Notes: generated from the letters alone by a model not told the origin. A stretch of DNA of 64,000 nt from Bordetella genomosp. 7 (GCF_002261265.1 NZ_NEVK01000001.1:419864-483863); one strand, 5' to 3'. Positions 17,282 to 24,867 are shown, counted from the first letter of the stretch. Numbers and translations: made by a program.

Positions 17282-17527
17282 ATGGAAAAAGAACCCATCA
17301 GGTTTATCGGTGGCCCCAATGACGGCCAGTCTGTCACCCCGAAAGAGCCCATTGTGCCCGGGATGGTGATGCTAGGACCGGCGAATCACGGCTACACCCT
17401 GAAGCAATTCGAAGTTCCCAACCCCAAGACTGGCGAGTCAGAGAAGATTGCCTGTTATGTCTCGGATGCCCTGGCGCCGGGAGAGGCGGAAAGGCTGGTC
17501 GAGAAGATCCTGCCCTTCCGGACCTGA
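17282..17527 (+). CDS. Small hypothetical element protein
   Basis: 81 residues from ATG 17282 (MEKEPIRFIGGPNDGQSVTP). The segment FIGGPNDGQ followed later by HGYTLKQFEVPNPKTGE and a helical C-terminus (APGEAERLVEKILPF) is reminiscent of small phage proteins of unknown role. No signal or membrane segment. It is convergent with the tape-measure gene, four bases apart, and 53 bases after the small plus-strand gene; the pair may be an accessory cassette. Confidence 0.65.
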   Translation: MEKEPIRFIGGPNDGQSVTPKEPIVPGMVMLGPANHGYTLKQFEVPNPKTGESEKIACYVSDALAPGEAERLVEKILPFRT

Positions 17528-17530
17528 CGA

Positions 17531-19567
17531 TCACGTTACCCGCAGCCGCGCCCCGTCGCCCACGGCCTCGTTAATGGCCTCGATCAAGCCGCGCACAGAT
17601 TTCTGGTCGTAGCGGTCGCCCTGTAGGCTGATGTTGACCACCGGGGACTCGGCCTTCGAGCCAGATCCGCCCGATTTGCTTGGGCCGCTGGCGATCGCAT
17701 CGCTCGGCTTTGAGTAGGCTCCCCCAGCAACACCGCCGCCGCCGCCGAATTGCGTGTTCTTGATCGACGCGATCTGAGCGGCTGTAGCAGCCGCAGCCGT
17801 GGCAGCGAAAGCTGCGCCTAGTACGGGCCCGCCGATTTCAGCGCCAGCCTCATATGAGTGCGTAATAGCAGCCCGTGCGGACAGCAACGCCTGGGCGATA
17901 GCGGCCACCTTCCCGATCTGGAACATCTTTTTGTTCCCGCTGTCCATGAGGGAGGCCAAGTTGCCGAGCATCCCGTCCATGACCGCAACCCGCTTCGAAC
18001 GCTCTTGCTCGGCCAGCTTCTGCCGCTCTTTGGATGCCTTCTCGTCAATGGCGGTCAGGTTGTCCTGCGCCATTTGCGCCAGGTCGGCCTCCATCTGCTG
18101 GTATTCCTGATCGCTGATCAGCTTCTTTTCCCGCGCCTCAGCGAGCAGTTCCTGGCGCTCATAGAACGCTTCCAGCTCCAGCTCGGTCTCGCTCTTGAAC
18201 AGGTCGCGCAGGGCATCCAGGCGGTTTTGCAGGCCGTCGTTGTTGTCCCCCTTGCCCTTGCCCTTGTCCTTGCCTTTCTCCAGTGGGGCGCCAGCGCCTT
18301 CTCCACCTTGCCCGTAACCCGACAGCAGGTCGGCCATAACCTTGCCGGTATCTTCGGCACGTTGGCGCACTCCTGCAAAGAACTCGTCCACCTGGGACAA
18401 CGCCGACGGAGCGTCGACCAGATCCTGCAGATTGAGTTTGGAGTCGAGCAGCATGGCCTCGGCCATCTTGATCGATTCGCTCATCCCCTTAAGAAAATCT
18501 GAGTCAGCCGCTCGCGGCAGCGCAGGAATATCGATGCCTGGGATATTGTTGGCTGCGGAGATTGCCTTGTTTAATGCGTCAACCGCAAAGTCGCCGAGCG
18601 CCGCAATCGCGGCGGTAGCGGCTTCCATAGCCTTGGCAATACCGAGAGCCACCGTGCGGCCAACGATCTCCACGCCGGCTAGGGCGATTTTGAGGGCGTG
18701 GTAGCCGTCCATTAGCGCCGCTACGGCTTTTGCGGCGAGCTCCATGCCAGATACTACCGCCTCGCCGAATTTCTTCGCGTTGACGCCGCTTTGTGTGAAT
18801 CTGTGGGACAGCTCCAGGATAAGGGGCGCCACCTGGACGGCAATCTGGTTCTTGATCGCCTCCATGGTCTTGTTCATCTTGGCGAAGGCCGCGTCAGCCG
18901 CAACCAGCTGGCCCACCTCGATCTCCGAAAGAACGATGCCCAGCTGCTGAGCTTCCGCGGACATGTCCTTGATAGCCTGGCCGTTGTCGCGCAGCAGCGG
19001 GATAAGGGCCGTGGCGTCGGACGCCATGGCCTCCATGTAGAAGGTCAGCTCCTGCTGGGAGGCGCCAGCCTTGACCAGCGAGTCGTAGTAAAGCTGGAGC
19101 GCCTGCGGGCCGGACAGATTTCGGAAGGCGTTGGCGGTCAGGTTCACCCTAGGGGCGATCTGCTCGAAGAAGTCCTTCATCGGGCCGCCACCAGTCGAGT
19201 TGAACTCGCCCACTCGCTCGTTAACGTCCTTCAATATGTCCGACAGCTTGCCCTGCTCGACGCCGAAGTTACGCGCCGCATAGGCCAGCCCCTGGAATTC
19301 TTCCATTCCGGTATTGGCTAGCCGGGACAGGTTGGCCAGCTCGCGGGCGTTCTTGGCCGCACTGGAGGTGAAAGTCACGAGGGCGGCAGCAGCGCCCGCC
19401 ACAGCAGCGCCCACAGCCGCCATGCTGGCGGTGGCGGCCGTTGCCACCGTACCGAAGTTGTTTAAGGCGCCCTTCGCCCGTGAAAGTCCTTGATCGAGGC
19501 CGCTGGTGTCGGCCCCTATGCGGACATATACGCCGCCAATCTGGCTACCTGCTGCGCCTGTTGCCAT
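17531..19567 (-). CDS. Phage tail tape-measure protein
   Basis: 678 residues. The N-terminus GGVYVRIGADTSGLDQGLSRAKGALNNFGTVA is the usual opening of tape-measure proteins; Ala-rich hydrophobic helices follow (TASMAAVGAAVAGAAAALVTF) and long helical stretches with Lys/Glu/Gln (about 430-560). The C-terminus (VVNISLQGDRYDQKSVRGLIEAINEAVGDGARLRV) is also of family type, so the protein seems complete but on the short side, predicting a short tail. It sets tail length during assembly. It lies right after the tail chaperone; its start overlaps the end of the frameshifted chaperone product. Confidence 0.88.
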   Translation of the reverse strand: MATGAAGSQIGGVYVRIGADTSGLDQGLSRAKGALNNFGTVATAATASMAAVGAAVAGAAAALVTFTSSAAKNARELANLSRLANTGMEEFQGLAYAARNFGVEQGKLSDILKDVNERVGEFNSTGGGPMKDFFEQIAPRVNLTANAFRNLSGPQALQLYYDSLVKAGASQQELTFYMEAMASDATALIPLLRDNGQAIKDMSAEAQQLGIVLSEIEVGQLVAADAAFAKMNKTMEAIKNQIAVQVAPLILELSHRFTQSGVNAKKFGEAVVSGMELAAKAVAALMDGYHALKIALAGVEIVGRTVALGIAKAMEAATAAIAALGDFAVDALNKAISAANNIPGIDIPALPRAADSDFLKGMSESIKMAEAMLLDSKLNLQDLVDAPSALSQVDEFFAGVRQRAEDTGKVMADLLSGYGQGGEGAGAPLEKGKDKGKGKGDNNDGLQNRLDALRDLFKSETELELEAFYERQELLAEAREKKLISDQEYQQMEADLAQMAQDNLTAIDEKASKERQKLAEQERSKRVAVMDGMLGNLASLMDSGNKKMFQIGKVAAIAQALLSARAAITHSYEAGAEIGGPVLGAAFAATAAAATAAQIASIKNTQFGGGGGVAGGAYSKPSDAIASGPSKSGGSGSKAESPVVNISLQGDRYDQKSVRGLIEAINEAVGDGARLRVT

Positions 19568-19790
19568 TATTCATCATCCCTTCAAGTCGTTCTACATCGG
19601 CCCGCGTGAGGGTTCCGGCGTAGTCGGTCTTGGGGTCTTTGGGCCGCTCAAGCTCGTATATGCGCCACCACTCAGCTGGCGTCATGCCCCAAAACTCGCT
19701 CGGGGCAATCTTCCAGCCGCGTACCGCGATGTCGTAAAAGGCGCCCCAATCTACGCTTTGCGTCGGCGCGTAGTCTTGGGGCTCGCCACG
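19545..19790 (-). CDS. Tail assembly chaperone, -1 frameshift extension (GT-like)
   Basis: A frame with no start codon of its own, open from the slippery site at 19790-19796 to a TAG at 19545-19547. It encodes about 81 residues, including YDIAVRGWKIAPSEFWGMTP and AEWWRIYELERPKDPKTDYA, a typical tail assembly chaperone C-terminal domain. A stop codon lies two codons upstream of the slippery site in this frame, so the region can only be translated by -1 slippage from the upstream gene. The fused product would be about 185 residues. It overlaps the tape-measure start by 23 bases. Confidence 0.8.
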   Translation of the reverse strand, partial: RGEPQDYAPTQSVDWGAFYDIAVRGWKIAPSEFWGMTPAEWWRIYELERPKDPKTDYAGTLTRADVERLEGMMNNGNRRSR

Positions 19791-20101
19791 TTTCCCGCGT
19801 TAGGCCGGGCCGGGAAGGCTGCCACCACAACCGCCTGGGCCATGTTGGAAATCGCGCCGGGGTCGCCGTGGATCATTTCGGCGTACACATCTTCGCCCGT
19901 CACCTTAACGCCTGCCGTTTGCAGCATTACGGCAACCGCCGTGGCCACGTGAGACAGGCGGACGTCGCCCTCCGCCAGCTGGGCAGCCAGCGTGGCCAGG
20001 GACACCTTGCCCTCGATACGGTTAATCAGTTCCATCGTGGGCTTGATGCGATGCTCTTCGCCCTTCCAGCCAACCGTGATTTCCTGAAAAATTGCCGTCA
20101 T
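19751..20101 (-). CDS. Phage tail assembly chaperone (G-like, zero-frame product)
   Basis: 116 residues from ATG 20101, with AGGA upstream. MTAIFQEITVGWKGEEHRIKPTM and the helical VSLATLAAQLAEGDVRLSHVATAVAVML fit the GTA-gp10/phage tail chaperone family. Near its 3' end the zero frame reads (G)GGA AAC on the heptamer GGGAAAC (minus strand, 19790-19796), a canonical X XXY YYZ slippery sequence; the zero-frame tail KTTRRRKA is basic. The arrangement matches the G/GT pair found upstream of tape-measure genes in tailed phages. Confidence 0.82.
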   Translation of the reverse strand: MTAIFQEITVGWKGEEHRIKPTMELINRIEGKVSLATLAAQLAEGDVRLSHVATAVAVMLQTAGVKVTGEDVYAEMIHGDPGAISNMAQAVVVAAFPARPNAGNVASPKTTRRRKA

Positions 20102-20373
20102 GATCAATTCCTATTCCGCAGAAAAACTTTTTTTCTGCACGTTTATGAAAAGAAAGCCCCCCGCGCGGTTTCCGGCCCCCCGTTGGTCAACTTTCGACCC
20201 GCCCCTCCTGTCTGCTCGCGAAGGATGGCGGCCACCGGGTCTAGGCCGATCGTGTGACAGGTCACACGTCTTGGTCCCCGCGCCGCCTCTGGGGGTTTTG
20301 CTGAGTCGTGGCACTCGCCCAGTAATCCACGGCCGCCCTCTCGGAGAACCGAACCCGGCGGCGGGGGTGAACA
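20102..20373. other. Gap between capsid and tail chaperone, no supportable gene
   Basis: 272 bases where a tailed phage would have head-tail connector, completion and major tail genes. All reading frames are short or of GC-rich low-information type. I see no family signature; this may be a deletion scar. A hairpin GAAAAACTTTTTTTC with GC neighbours occurs around 20120-20138. Confidence 0.55.
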
Positions 20374-21540
20374 TCAGTTGCTCGTCACGCCAAGATCGAG
20401 TTCGTAGATCGCGCCGGTATCCAGAACCTCCAGGCCCGCACGCAGCTCGCCAAGGATGGCCACCAGGTTGCGGGTGAAGTAGTCCTTGTGGCTGTTGCTC
20501 AGCATCACGCTCGGAGTCTGACGATCCAGTACCGTCGTGAAGCTGGTGTCGACCGTCAGCGCCGTACCCTGAGCAATGCTGGGCGTGGTCACAATGGGCG
20601 TGTTCCACAGCGCCGGGGGCAGCGGCATAGTCGGCGACCCAAAGAGGTATTCCTCCTCGGTGGCCGTCTTGGTGATCTGCAGGCGGAACCAGTCCAACGG
20701 GTTCATGATGACCAGGTTCGGTTGATAGCCGGAATCGAGCTGGGTAACCAACGACTCGCCGATGCGATCCGCGGGGGTGGCGCCGATCACCGGAGTGAAG
20801 GCGGTGGCCAGGGCGAGAAAGCCCTTGATCTTGCCTTGTGCACCAGTGCCGTTGATCAGTTGATGCTCCAGTCGGCTCAGCAACTTGTTGCGGATCATCC
20901 CGTCGATCGCCGACCGGAGGGCAGCGTGATCGCCCAATACCTGGCTCGAGGCAGTCGTGTGCGCCGCGATGGTCGCAATCTCAGCGCGGACCAGCGTACC
21001 GTCGACGTCGATCTCGGCCTTTTCGTCGCCTTCCAGATCCTGCTCGCTGGCGTCACCCGTAGCAGTCAGTTGGACATACTCGGATGCGTCCGCGGTCACA
21101 GGGCGGCTGGGCAACACGTCGAGCAAGCGCAAGGGGCGCTGTACCGGCGTGACAAATCCCCGGCGCTCCGGCTGGCTGGGAACGGAGCTATCAGAGCTGG
21201 TCCCGGCGCCGTCATTCGTCAGTGCCGCACGGATCGGCGCATCCAACTTCATCCGGCAGGTGCCAACGTTCCAGTCCTTCAGGCTGGCGTAGGCCGAATT
21301 GCCATCTATCTCGTCCAGCACACGGGATCCGATGCTTTGGACAGACAAGCCACCCGCGGCGCTAAATCCTGCGCCGCCGCCCTTCACCACGAGCTGCTCC
21401 ACAGCTTGCACTCGGGCATTGACCTCGTCTATTTGCTCTTTCGTTTTGTTGGAGTAGGCCTTCAGGTCAACGCCAACCTGCTTTAGGTCTGCTTGGACCT
21501 GGCGATACTCGCGTGCGATGGGGCTATCTTCTTGGGGCAT
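20374..21540 (-). CDS. HK97-type phage major capsid protein
   Basis: 388 residues from ATG 21540 (GAGG seven bases upstream). The first 60 residues form a coiled coil (REYRQVQADLKQVGVDLKAY, EQIDEVNARVQAVEQLV), as in the scaffolding delta-domain fused to HK97-like capsids. The fold markers are LEHQLINGTGAQGKIKGFLA, NPLDWFRLQ, ALWNTPIVTTPSIAQGTALT and the C-terminal DYFTRNLVAILGELRAGLEV. In such phages a protease removes the delta-domain, but no protease gene is present in the element. It is the only head gene here. Confidence 0.9.
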   Translation of the reverse strand: MPQEDSPIAREYRQVQADLKQVGVDLKAYSNKTKEQIDEVNARVQAVEQLVVKGGGAGFSAAGGLSVQSIGSRVLDEIDGNSAYASLKDWNVGTCRMKLDAPIRAALTNDGAGTSSDSSVPSQPERRGFVTPVQRPLRLLDVLPSRPVTADASEYVQLTATGDASEQDLEGDEKAEIDVDGTLVRAEIATIAAHTTASSQVLGDHAALRSAIDGMIRNKLLSRLEHQLINGTGAQGKIKGFLALATAFTPVIGATPADRIGESLVTQLDSGYQPNLVIMNPLDWFRLQITKTATEEEYLFGSPTMPLPPALWNTPIVTTPSIAQGTALTVDTSFTTVLDRQTPSVMLSNSHKDYFTRNLVAILGELRAGLEVLDTGAIYELDLGVTSN

Positions 21541-21672
21541 ATTCAACCTCGTTAACTGTGCACGCTGGGAGCGCGTGTTATGAGGTCAGAATACCGGCCG
21601 AGGCGATCAAATCAGATGCGGAGGCTGGCGGCTGGTGCTTCCCAATGCCGCCAGCGTTAACCCAATGTTGCC

Positions 21673-21915
21673 TCAATGAAGCTGGGGTTGTTTTGCGTCC
21701 ACAGACACCAACGTTTGGCGGTCGGCGGGTTCTCCTAATTCGAGAGCCACGGTGCTATTGCCACCGACACGCAGGCTGAAAGACACGGTAAGCACCGCGC
21801 CGCTGCTGAAAGCTTTCGCGATCCGCTGCCTGTCGTTCGGCGGCAGGGCATCCAACAGCTCATCAACGGCGCCCGATGCGGTGGTAGCGAAGTTCTTTAC
21901 TTTCTGCATTTGCAT
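21673..21915 (-). CDS. Small hypothetical element protein
   Basis: 80 residues from ATG 21915, with GGAGG at good spacing. The sequence (DELLDALPPNDRQRIAKAFSSGAVLTVSFSLRVGGNSTVALELG) looks like a compact alpha/beta protein; no domain recognised. It overlaps the previous gene by 53 bases in another frame. It stands between the early operon and the capsid gene. Confidence 0.55.
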   Translation of the reverse strand: MQMQKVKNFATTASGAVDELLDALPPNDRQRIAKAFSSGAVLTVSFSLRVGGNSTVALELGEPADRQTLVSVDAKQPQLH

Positions 21916-22108
21916 CCATCCTCCAGTATTTGAAAGTTCGAAGGTAGGCGGTCACCTTGCGCCGCAACGGTAGGCGCCCGCATATGGTTCCGTGCGGAAC
22001 CTCTTTTGCCGCTCGCCTGGCTATCGACCGAGAGGCCCCTTTGTCGAATTGAATATGGTCGACAAACTCTCGGCGGTACTCCCGCACCAGGATCTCTTGA
22101 AATCTCAT
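21863..22108 (-). CDS. Small basic hypothetical element protein
   Basis: 81 residues from ATG 22108; the start overlaps the stop of the upstream gene (ATGA), indicating coupled translation. It is strongly basic (REYRREFVDHIQFDKGAS, IARRAAKEVPHGTICGRLPLRRKV) and may bind nucleic acid. The last 50 bases overlap the next gene, so its true end or reality is less certain than its neighbours. Confidence 0.5.
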   Translation of the reverse strand: MRFQEILVREYRREFVDHIQFDKGASRSIARRAAKEVPHGTICGRLPLRRKVTAYLRTFKYWRMDANAESKELRYHRIGRR

Positions 22109-22374
22109 ATCAACATTTCCTCCCTTGCTGCCTCTATCCACTCGGCCAAATCGCTAATCCGATAGCTATAGCTGGTTCCAGAGAAGGGCCGCCGATAGTT
22201 GGCGGGACCAGCCCCCGTATAGCGCAGGTTCCTCAAGCTACCGCGCTCGTATCCGATGAGTGCTGCGGCCACGTGCTCATTGACGCGACCGTCCTCCGAA
22301 ATATCCGCGCCCATACGCTTGGCCGCTTCAGTAAGCACCTGCTCCGTTCGGGCGATGCGCTGTTCACGAGACAT
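22105..22374 (-). CDS. Putative DNA-binding element protein
   Basis: 89 residues from ATG 22374, with GGAGG upstream. MSREQRIARTEQVLTEAAKR begins a helical region; VNEHVAAALIGYERGSLRNLR followed by RRPFSGTSYSYRISDLAEWIEA looks like an AlpA/excisionase-type winged helix that ends with a DLAEWIE helix. It probably regulates transcription or excision of the element. First gene after the repeat-rich origin-like region. Confidence 0.6.
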   Translation of the reverse strand: MSREQRIARTEQVLTEAAKRMGADISEDGRVNEHVAAALIGYERGSLRNLRYTGAGPANYRRPFSGTSYSYRISDLAEWIEAAREEMLI

Positions 22375-22480
22375 AGCAGTCCCTCCGGTGACTGAATGTT
22401 GATGATGTTGGTTCAGCATGGCGCCACTCCCGTGGCAGCACGGTTAGCGCACGTTTCGTACGCACTCAGTGAGTACTCAG

Positions 22481-22564
22481 TGAGTGTCACGGCTATGTCA
22501 CGCAGTGTCACGCCGTCCGCTTGCGATGCCGACGCAATGCGAACGCAATGCGAATGCATGCGAA
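22481..22564. repeat. Helically phased short repeats, origin-like region
   Basis: TGTCACG occurs at 22485, 22496 and 22506 (10-11 bases apart). Next comes ACGCAATGCGA at 22532 and 22543, with the variant ATGCATGCGA at 22554. Further dyads (GTCACGGTAACGTCACTAGC, about 22611-22630) follow. The stretch 22375-22798 has no supportable gene. Confidence 0.75.
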
Positions 22565-22732
22565 CGCGGCCAGAAACCCACCGGGTTATCGCCGGGTTTC
22601 CATCGCGTGACGTCACGGTAACGTCACTAGCGTTACCGGGCCGTTTGGGGCCGTTTGCAGTCCCTACCCTAGAAACAGGCAGCGCCATGCGGTCACGATG
22701 CTGGCGCCACAGATGGCTACTTCTATACCTTG

Positions 22733-22887
22733 TCCCATTTCGGGATTGATTAAACATTGACCACCTCTCTATGGGCATCGATCCCATTTCGGGATTGATC
22801 AGGCATGTATCGGCCCTCCTATCGATCCCATTTCGGGATTGATTCCCCTGGGGAGGGGTTTTTCATCAATCCCATTTCGGGACTGAA
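22733..22887. repeat. Four iteron-like 18-bp repeats
   Basis: TCCCATTTCGGGATTGAT starts at 22733, 22782, 22826 and (one mismatch region, GACTGA) 22870: spacings 49, 44 and 44 bases. Two copies lie inside the 3' end of the putative replication gene, one abuts its stop codon and one is downstream. Regular, directly oriented repeats beside a replication gene are what an iteron origin looks like. Confidence 0.8.
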
Positions 22888-23317
22888 CAAACTGTTTTTC
22901 GCGCCCCTCGTTTGGGTCGATGGCTCCCGCCTCAATGGTCAGGAAATTCAGGTACGGCCAAGCCCTTGGGTCTACGTCCATGGTCTTTTCGTAATCGAGA
23001 GCCAGCCACGTCACGCCGACCCATTCCGCGGTGCGCGGTGGTTTCCCCTTGCGAGTCACCAGAACAAAGGGGGTTGCCAACAGTTCATGCTTCGCCTTGT
23101 CCAGCTTTCGTGCGCTGGTCCAGCCATACCTCTGCATTGCGACGAAAGACACGCACAGCCTCCCGTTGTTCTTGCCGGTGAATTGCATAAGTAGGTCGAT
23201 CAGCAGGGCGCGCGCAGCAGACGGCAACTCCCGGTAAGCCAGGCTTTCCAGCACCGGTACCGGGATCGCCACGAACTTGAATGGCAACGCGCCCTTGCGA
23301 TGATCGCGTTTAGCCAT
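22799..23317 (-). CDS. Putative replication protein of the element
   Basis: 172 residues from ATG 23317, with AGGAGGG upstream. It opens MAKRDHRKGALPFKFVAIPV, and ELPSAARALLIDLLMQFTGKNNGRL then RYGWTSARKLDKAKHELLATPF resemble the winged-helix N-terminal domains of phage and plasmid replication initiators. No primase or helicase motifs, so it would recruit host functions. The 3' end contains and is followed by iteron-like repeats. The role is inferred from fold resemblance and the repeats; no direct proof. Confidence 0.6.
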   Translation of the reverse strand: MAKRDHRKGALPFKFVAIPVPVLESLAYRELPSAARALLIDLLMQFTGKNNGRLCVSFVAMQRYGWTSARKLDKAKHELLATPFVLVTRKGKPPRTAEWVGVTWLALDYEKTMDVDPRAWPYLNFLTIEAGAIDPNEGREKQFVQSRNGIDEKPLPRGINPEMGSIGGPIHA

Positions 23318-23513
23318 TCCCCCTCCTGTTCCAGGCCTGGGTTGCGGCGTCCTCCCCCAGCATCGCCCAAGAGGCCATGCCGCAGTCGTACGCATTGCAG
23401 CGCACCTGGAACCACAGAGGCGCGTTTCGCATCGGCCTCAGGGTGGCAGGTCCCCCGCAATGCGCGCAGGGCTTCAGGGATCGCTGGAGTTCGCTCAGAT
23501 GGCGGGTCTTCAT
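23310..23513 (-). CDS. Lar-like zinc-ribbon protein (restriction alleviation type)
   Basis: 67 residues from ATG 23513. Paired cysteines (LKPCAHCGGPATLR, then WFQVRCNAYDCGMASW) and the ending AATQAWNRR are the layout of Lar-family restriction alleviation proteins, which protect phage DNA from type I restriction. It overlaps both neighbours by a few bases, so it is cotranslated in the early operon. Confidence 0.72.
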   Translation of the reverse strand: MKTRHLSELQRSLKPCAHCGGPATLRPMRNAPLWFQVRCNAYDCGMASWAMLGEDAATQAWNRRGNG

Positions 23514-23722
23514 TGCACCCCCACCAGCCGATAGCGCTTCACCCGGCAGGACTTGCCGAAGCGTGTAGGCACTTCCTCCCATTCGTCATGAATGACATAG
23601 CCTTCATCGCGCAGCTGCGCCACAGTGCTGGGCAAGCAGTGATCGCCCATGCGCTCGGCCTCGAAGCGGTTCAGGCTGCGGGACCGGAGTGCGGCCAGGA
23701 TGGAATCTTTCTTTGTCATCAT
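23510..23722 (-). CDS. Small winged-helix-like element protein
   Basis: 70 residues from ATG 23722 with AGGAG upstream. TKKDSILAALRSRSLNRFEAER then STVAQLRDEGYVIHDEWEEV reads like a helix-turn-helix with a following beta wing (RVKRYRLVGV). It probably binds DNA. It overlaps the next gene (ATGA) and the previous one, within the AlpA-led operon. Function unknown. Confidence 0.6.
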   Translation of the reverse strand: MMTKKDSILAALRSRSLNRFEAERMGDHCLPSTVAQLRDEGYVIHDEWEEVPTRFGKSCRVKRYRLVGVQ

Positions 23723-23946
23723 GGGGCAAGCTCCTTGCAGCGTGAGAGCAGCCCATCAAGGGCGTCCAGCTTGTTCCCCAAGGCCATCTTGCCGAGAGCT
23801 ACAAGGTTTTCGAGCTTAGGCGTGTCTGCTTCCTCCCCGATGAGTTCGATTAACAGTAGGGCGCAAATCATGTCCTCCCGATGATCGGTAAGGCGACTGC
23901 GCCGCTCGTTGAGAACGGGATTTTGGATAACGGTTGCCATGGCCAT
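23719..23946 (-). CDS. Small hypothetical element protein
   Basis: About 75 residues; ATG 23946 overlaps the upstream stop, and ATG 23940 is an alternative with GGAG eight bases upstream. All-helical and acidic (TDHREDMICALLLIELIGEE, KLENLVALGKMALGNKLDAL). No domain recognised. Coupled to both neighbours in the early operon. Confidence 0.55.
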   Translation of the reverse strand: MAMATVIQNPVLNERRSRLTDHREDMICALLLIELIGEEADTPKLENLVALGKMALGNKLDALDGLLSRCKELAP

Positions 23947-24254
23947 CACTCCACCCTGTCCATCGGCTCAAGCGGCAGCGTAGAAACCCTCCAGGTCCGA
24001 TCCATGGCGATGGCGAAACCGCCGCACGCCTGGGCAACCTTGCGAGCCTCCAATCTGGCGCCCAGGTAGCTGTGAATCTCGGCCAGCCACTCATCGGGCC
24101 AGGGCTGAGCGCTCAAATGACTGATCAGATCCCTATAGAGGTTGAGAATCGACTCATCGTGAGCCACGGGCGCAACGGAAACGGAGCCATCGGCGTTCTT
24201 CCGGACGAGGGCCGCACGGGCGCCTTCGGGGTAGTCGAATTGAGTCTTAGCCAT
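23946..24254 (-). CDS. Hypothetical element protein
   Basis: 102 residues from ATG 24254 (MAKTQFDYPEGARAALVRKN). The middle is helical with SAQPWPDEWLAEIHSYLGAR and the C-terminus contains a short hydrophobic core (ACGGFAIAMDRTWRVSTLPL). No family recognised. It overlaps the upstream gene by 8 bases and the downstream gene by one. Confidence 0.58.
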   Translation of the reverse strand: MAKTQFDYPEGARAALVRKNADGSVSVAPVAHDESILNLYRDLISHLSAQPWPDEWLAEIHSYLGARLEARKVAQACGGFAIAMDRTWRVSTLPLEPMDRVE

Positions 24255-24543
24255 GACGCACCCCCGCGATGAAATCGGCCAGGCCGCGGGCGAAGCCAGC
24301 GTCAAACTCTTGGCAAGCCTGCGGGAAATCGGAAGGTGCGGCGCCAGTGATGTGCTGGGCGCGCTGAAGGTCGCGGAATACGCAGAGCGTGTGGCCATGC
24401 TGCGCGAACCAGGTAAAGGCCGCTTTCCGGCCAGCATCGAACGGGTTAATATTCATCAAAGTAGACTCCTTGCGTGGGAACTCTGCTATTCCGGCCTCAC
24501 CAGCGTTGCCGCGCTTGGTGGGGCTTTTCGTTTGGGCGCTCAT
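24247..24543 (-). CDS. Hypothetical element protein
   Basis: 98 residues from ATG 24543, whose start overlaps the upstream alpA-like stop (TAATG), supporting this start; an internal ATG at 24456 with AGGAG upstream is an alternative (69 residues). The C-terminal half, INPFDAGRKAAFTWFAQHGH and ACQEFDAGFARGLADFIAG, looks like a small helical protein. No function can be given. Confidence 0.55.
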   Translation of the reverse strand: MSAQTKSPTKRGNAGEAGIAEFPRKESTLMNINPFDAGRKAAFTWFAQHGHTLCVFRDLQRAQHITGAAPSDFPQACQEFDAGFARGLADFIAGVRHG

Positions 24544-24788
24544 TACGAGTCCGCCCGGGATCGGACGCCGCGAGGGCGCGATTCAAGCCAGGCGAGAACC
24601 TCGGATCGCTTCCAGGCCAGGCGGCGCGGGCCCAACTGGTATGGCTCCGGAAAGCCGCCGTTTTTCATGGCTGAATACAGCTGTGTAACCGACATGCTGG
24701 TCATCTTGAGGACGACGGGCCGGGGGTCGAATGTCGCTTCAGGCGGGAGGTTGAAAGGTTGGGCTTGCAAGTAACTAATCTCTGGCAT
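24543..24788 (-). CDS. AlpA-family phage transcriptional regulator
   Basis: 81 residues from ATG 24788 with GTGAGG upstream. The MerR/AlpA-like winged helix is clear: VLKMTSMSVTQLYSAMKNGGF then PEPYQLGPRRLAWKRSEVLAWLESR. Proteins of this kind control integrase/excision genes and early operons in P4-like and other satellite or phage islands. It is the first gene of the minus-strand operon and is divergent from the ribbon-helix-helix gene. Confidence 0.85.
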   Translation of the reverse strand: MPEISYLQAQPFNLPPEATFDPRPVVLKMTSMSVTQLYSAMKNGGFPEPYQLGPRRLAWKRSEVLAWLESRPRGVRSRADS

Positions 24789-24867
24789 TTGAGCCTCACG
24801 TTTGTGGTTTCGCAGTGTCGAAATGTCCTGCTTGCCTCCATTGTTCCGATCGTTGGCGAAAAAGGCA

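Noticed and set aside
20111..20608. Minus-strand frame continuing past the capsid gene
   Set aside because: Overlaps the capsid gene in another frame and its unique part has no family signature; kept as gap.
22413..22787. 124-codon minus-strand frame in the repeat region
   Set aside because: Made largely of the repeats (RNGT, DVTVTSRDG), no ribosome binding site, overlaps the origin-like sequence.
22733..22887. CRISPR array
   Set aside because: Four 18-bp repeats with spacers of 26-31 bases that include coding sequence, no cas genes; iteron-like is a better fit.
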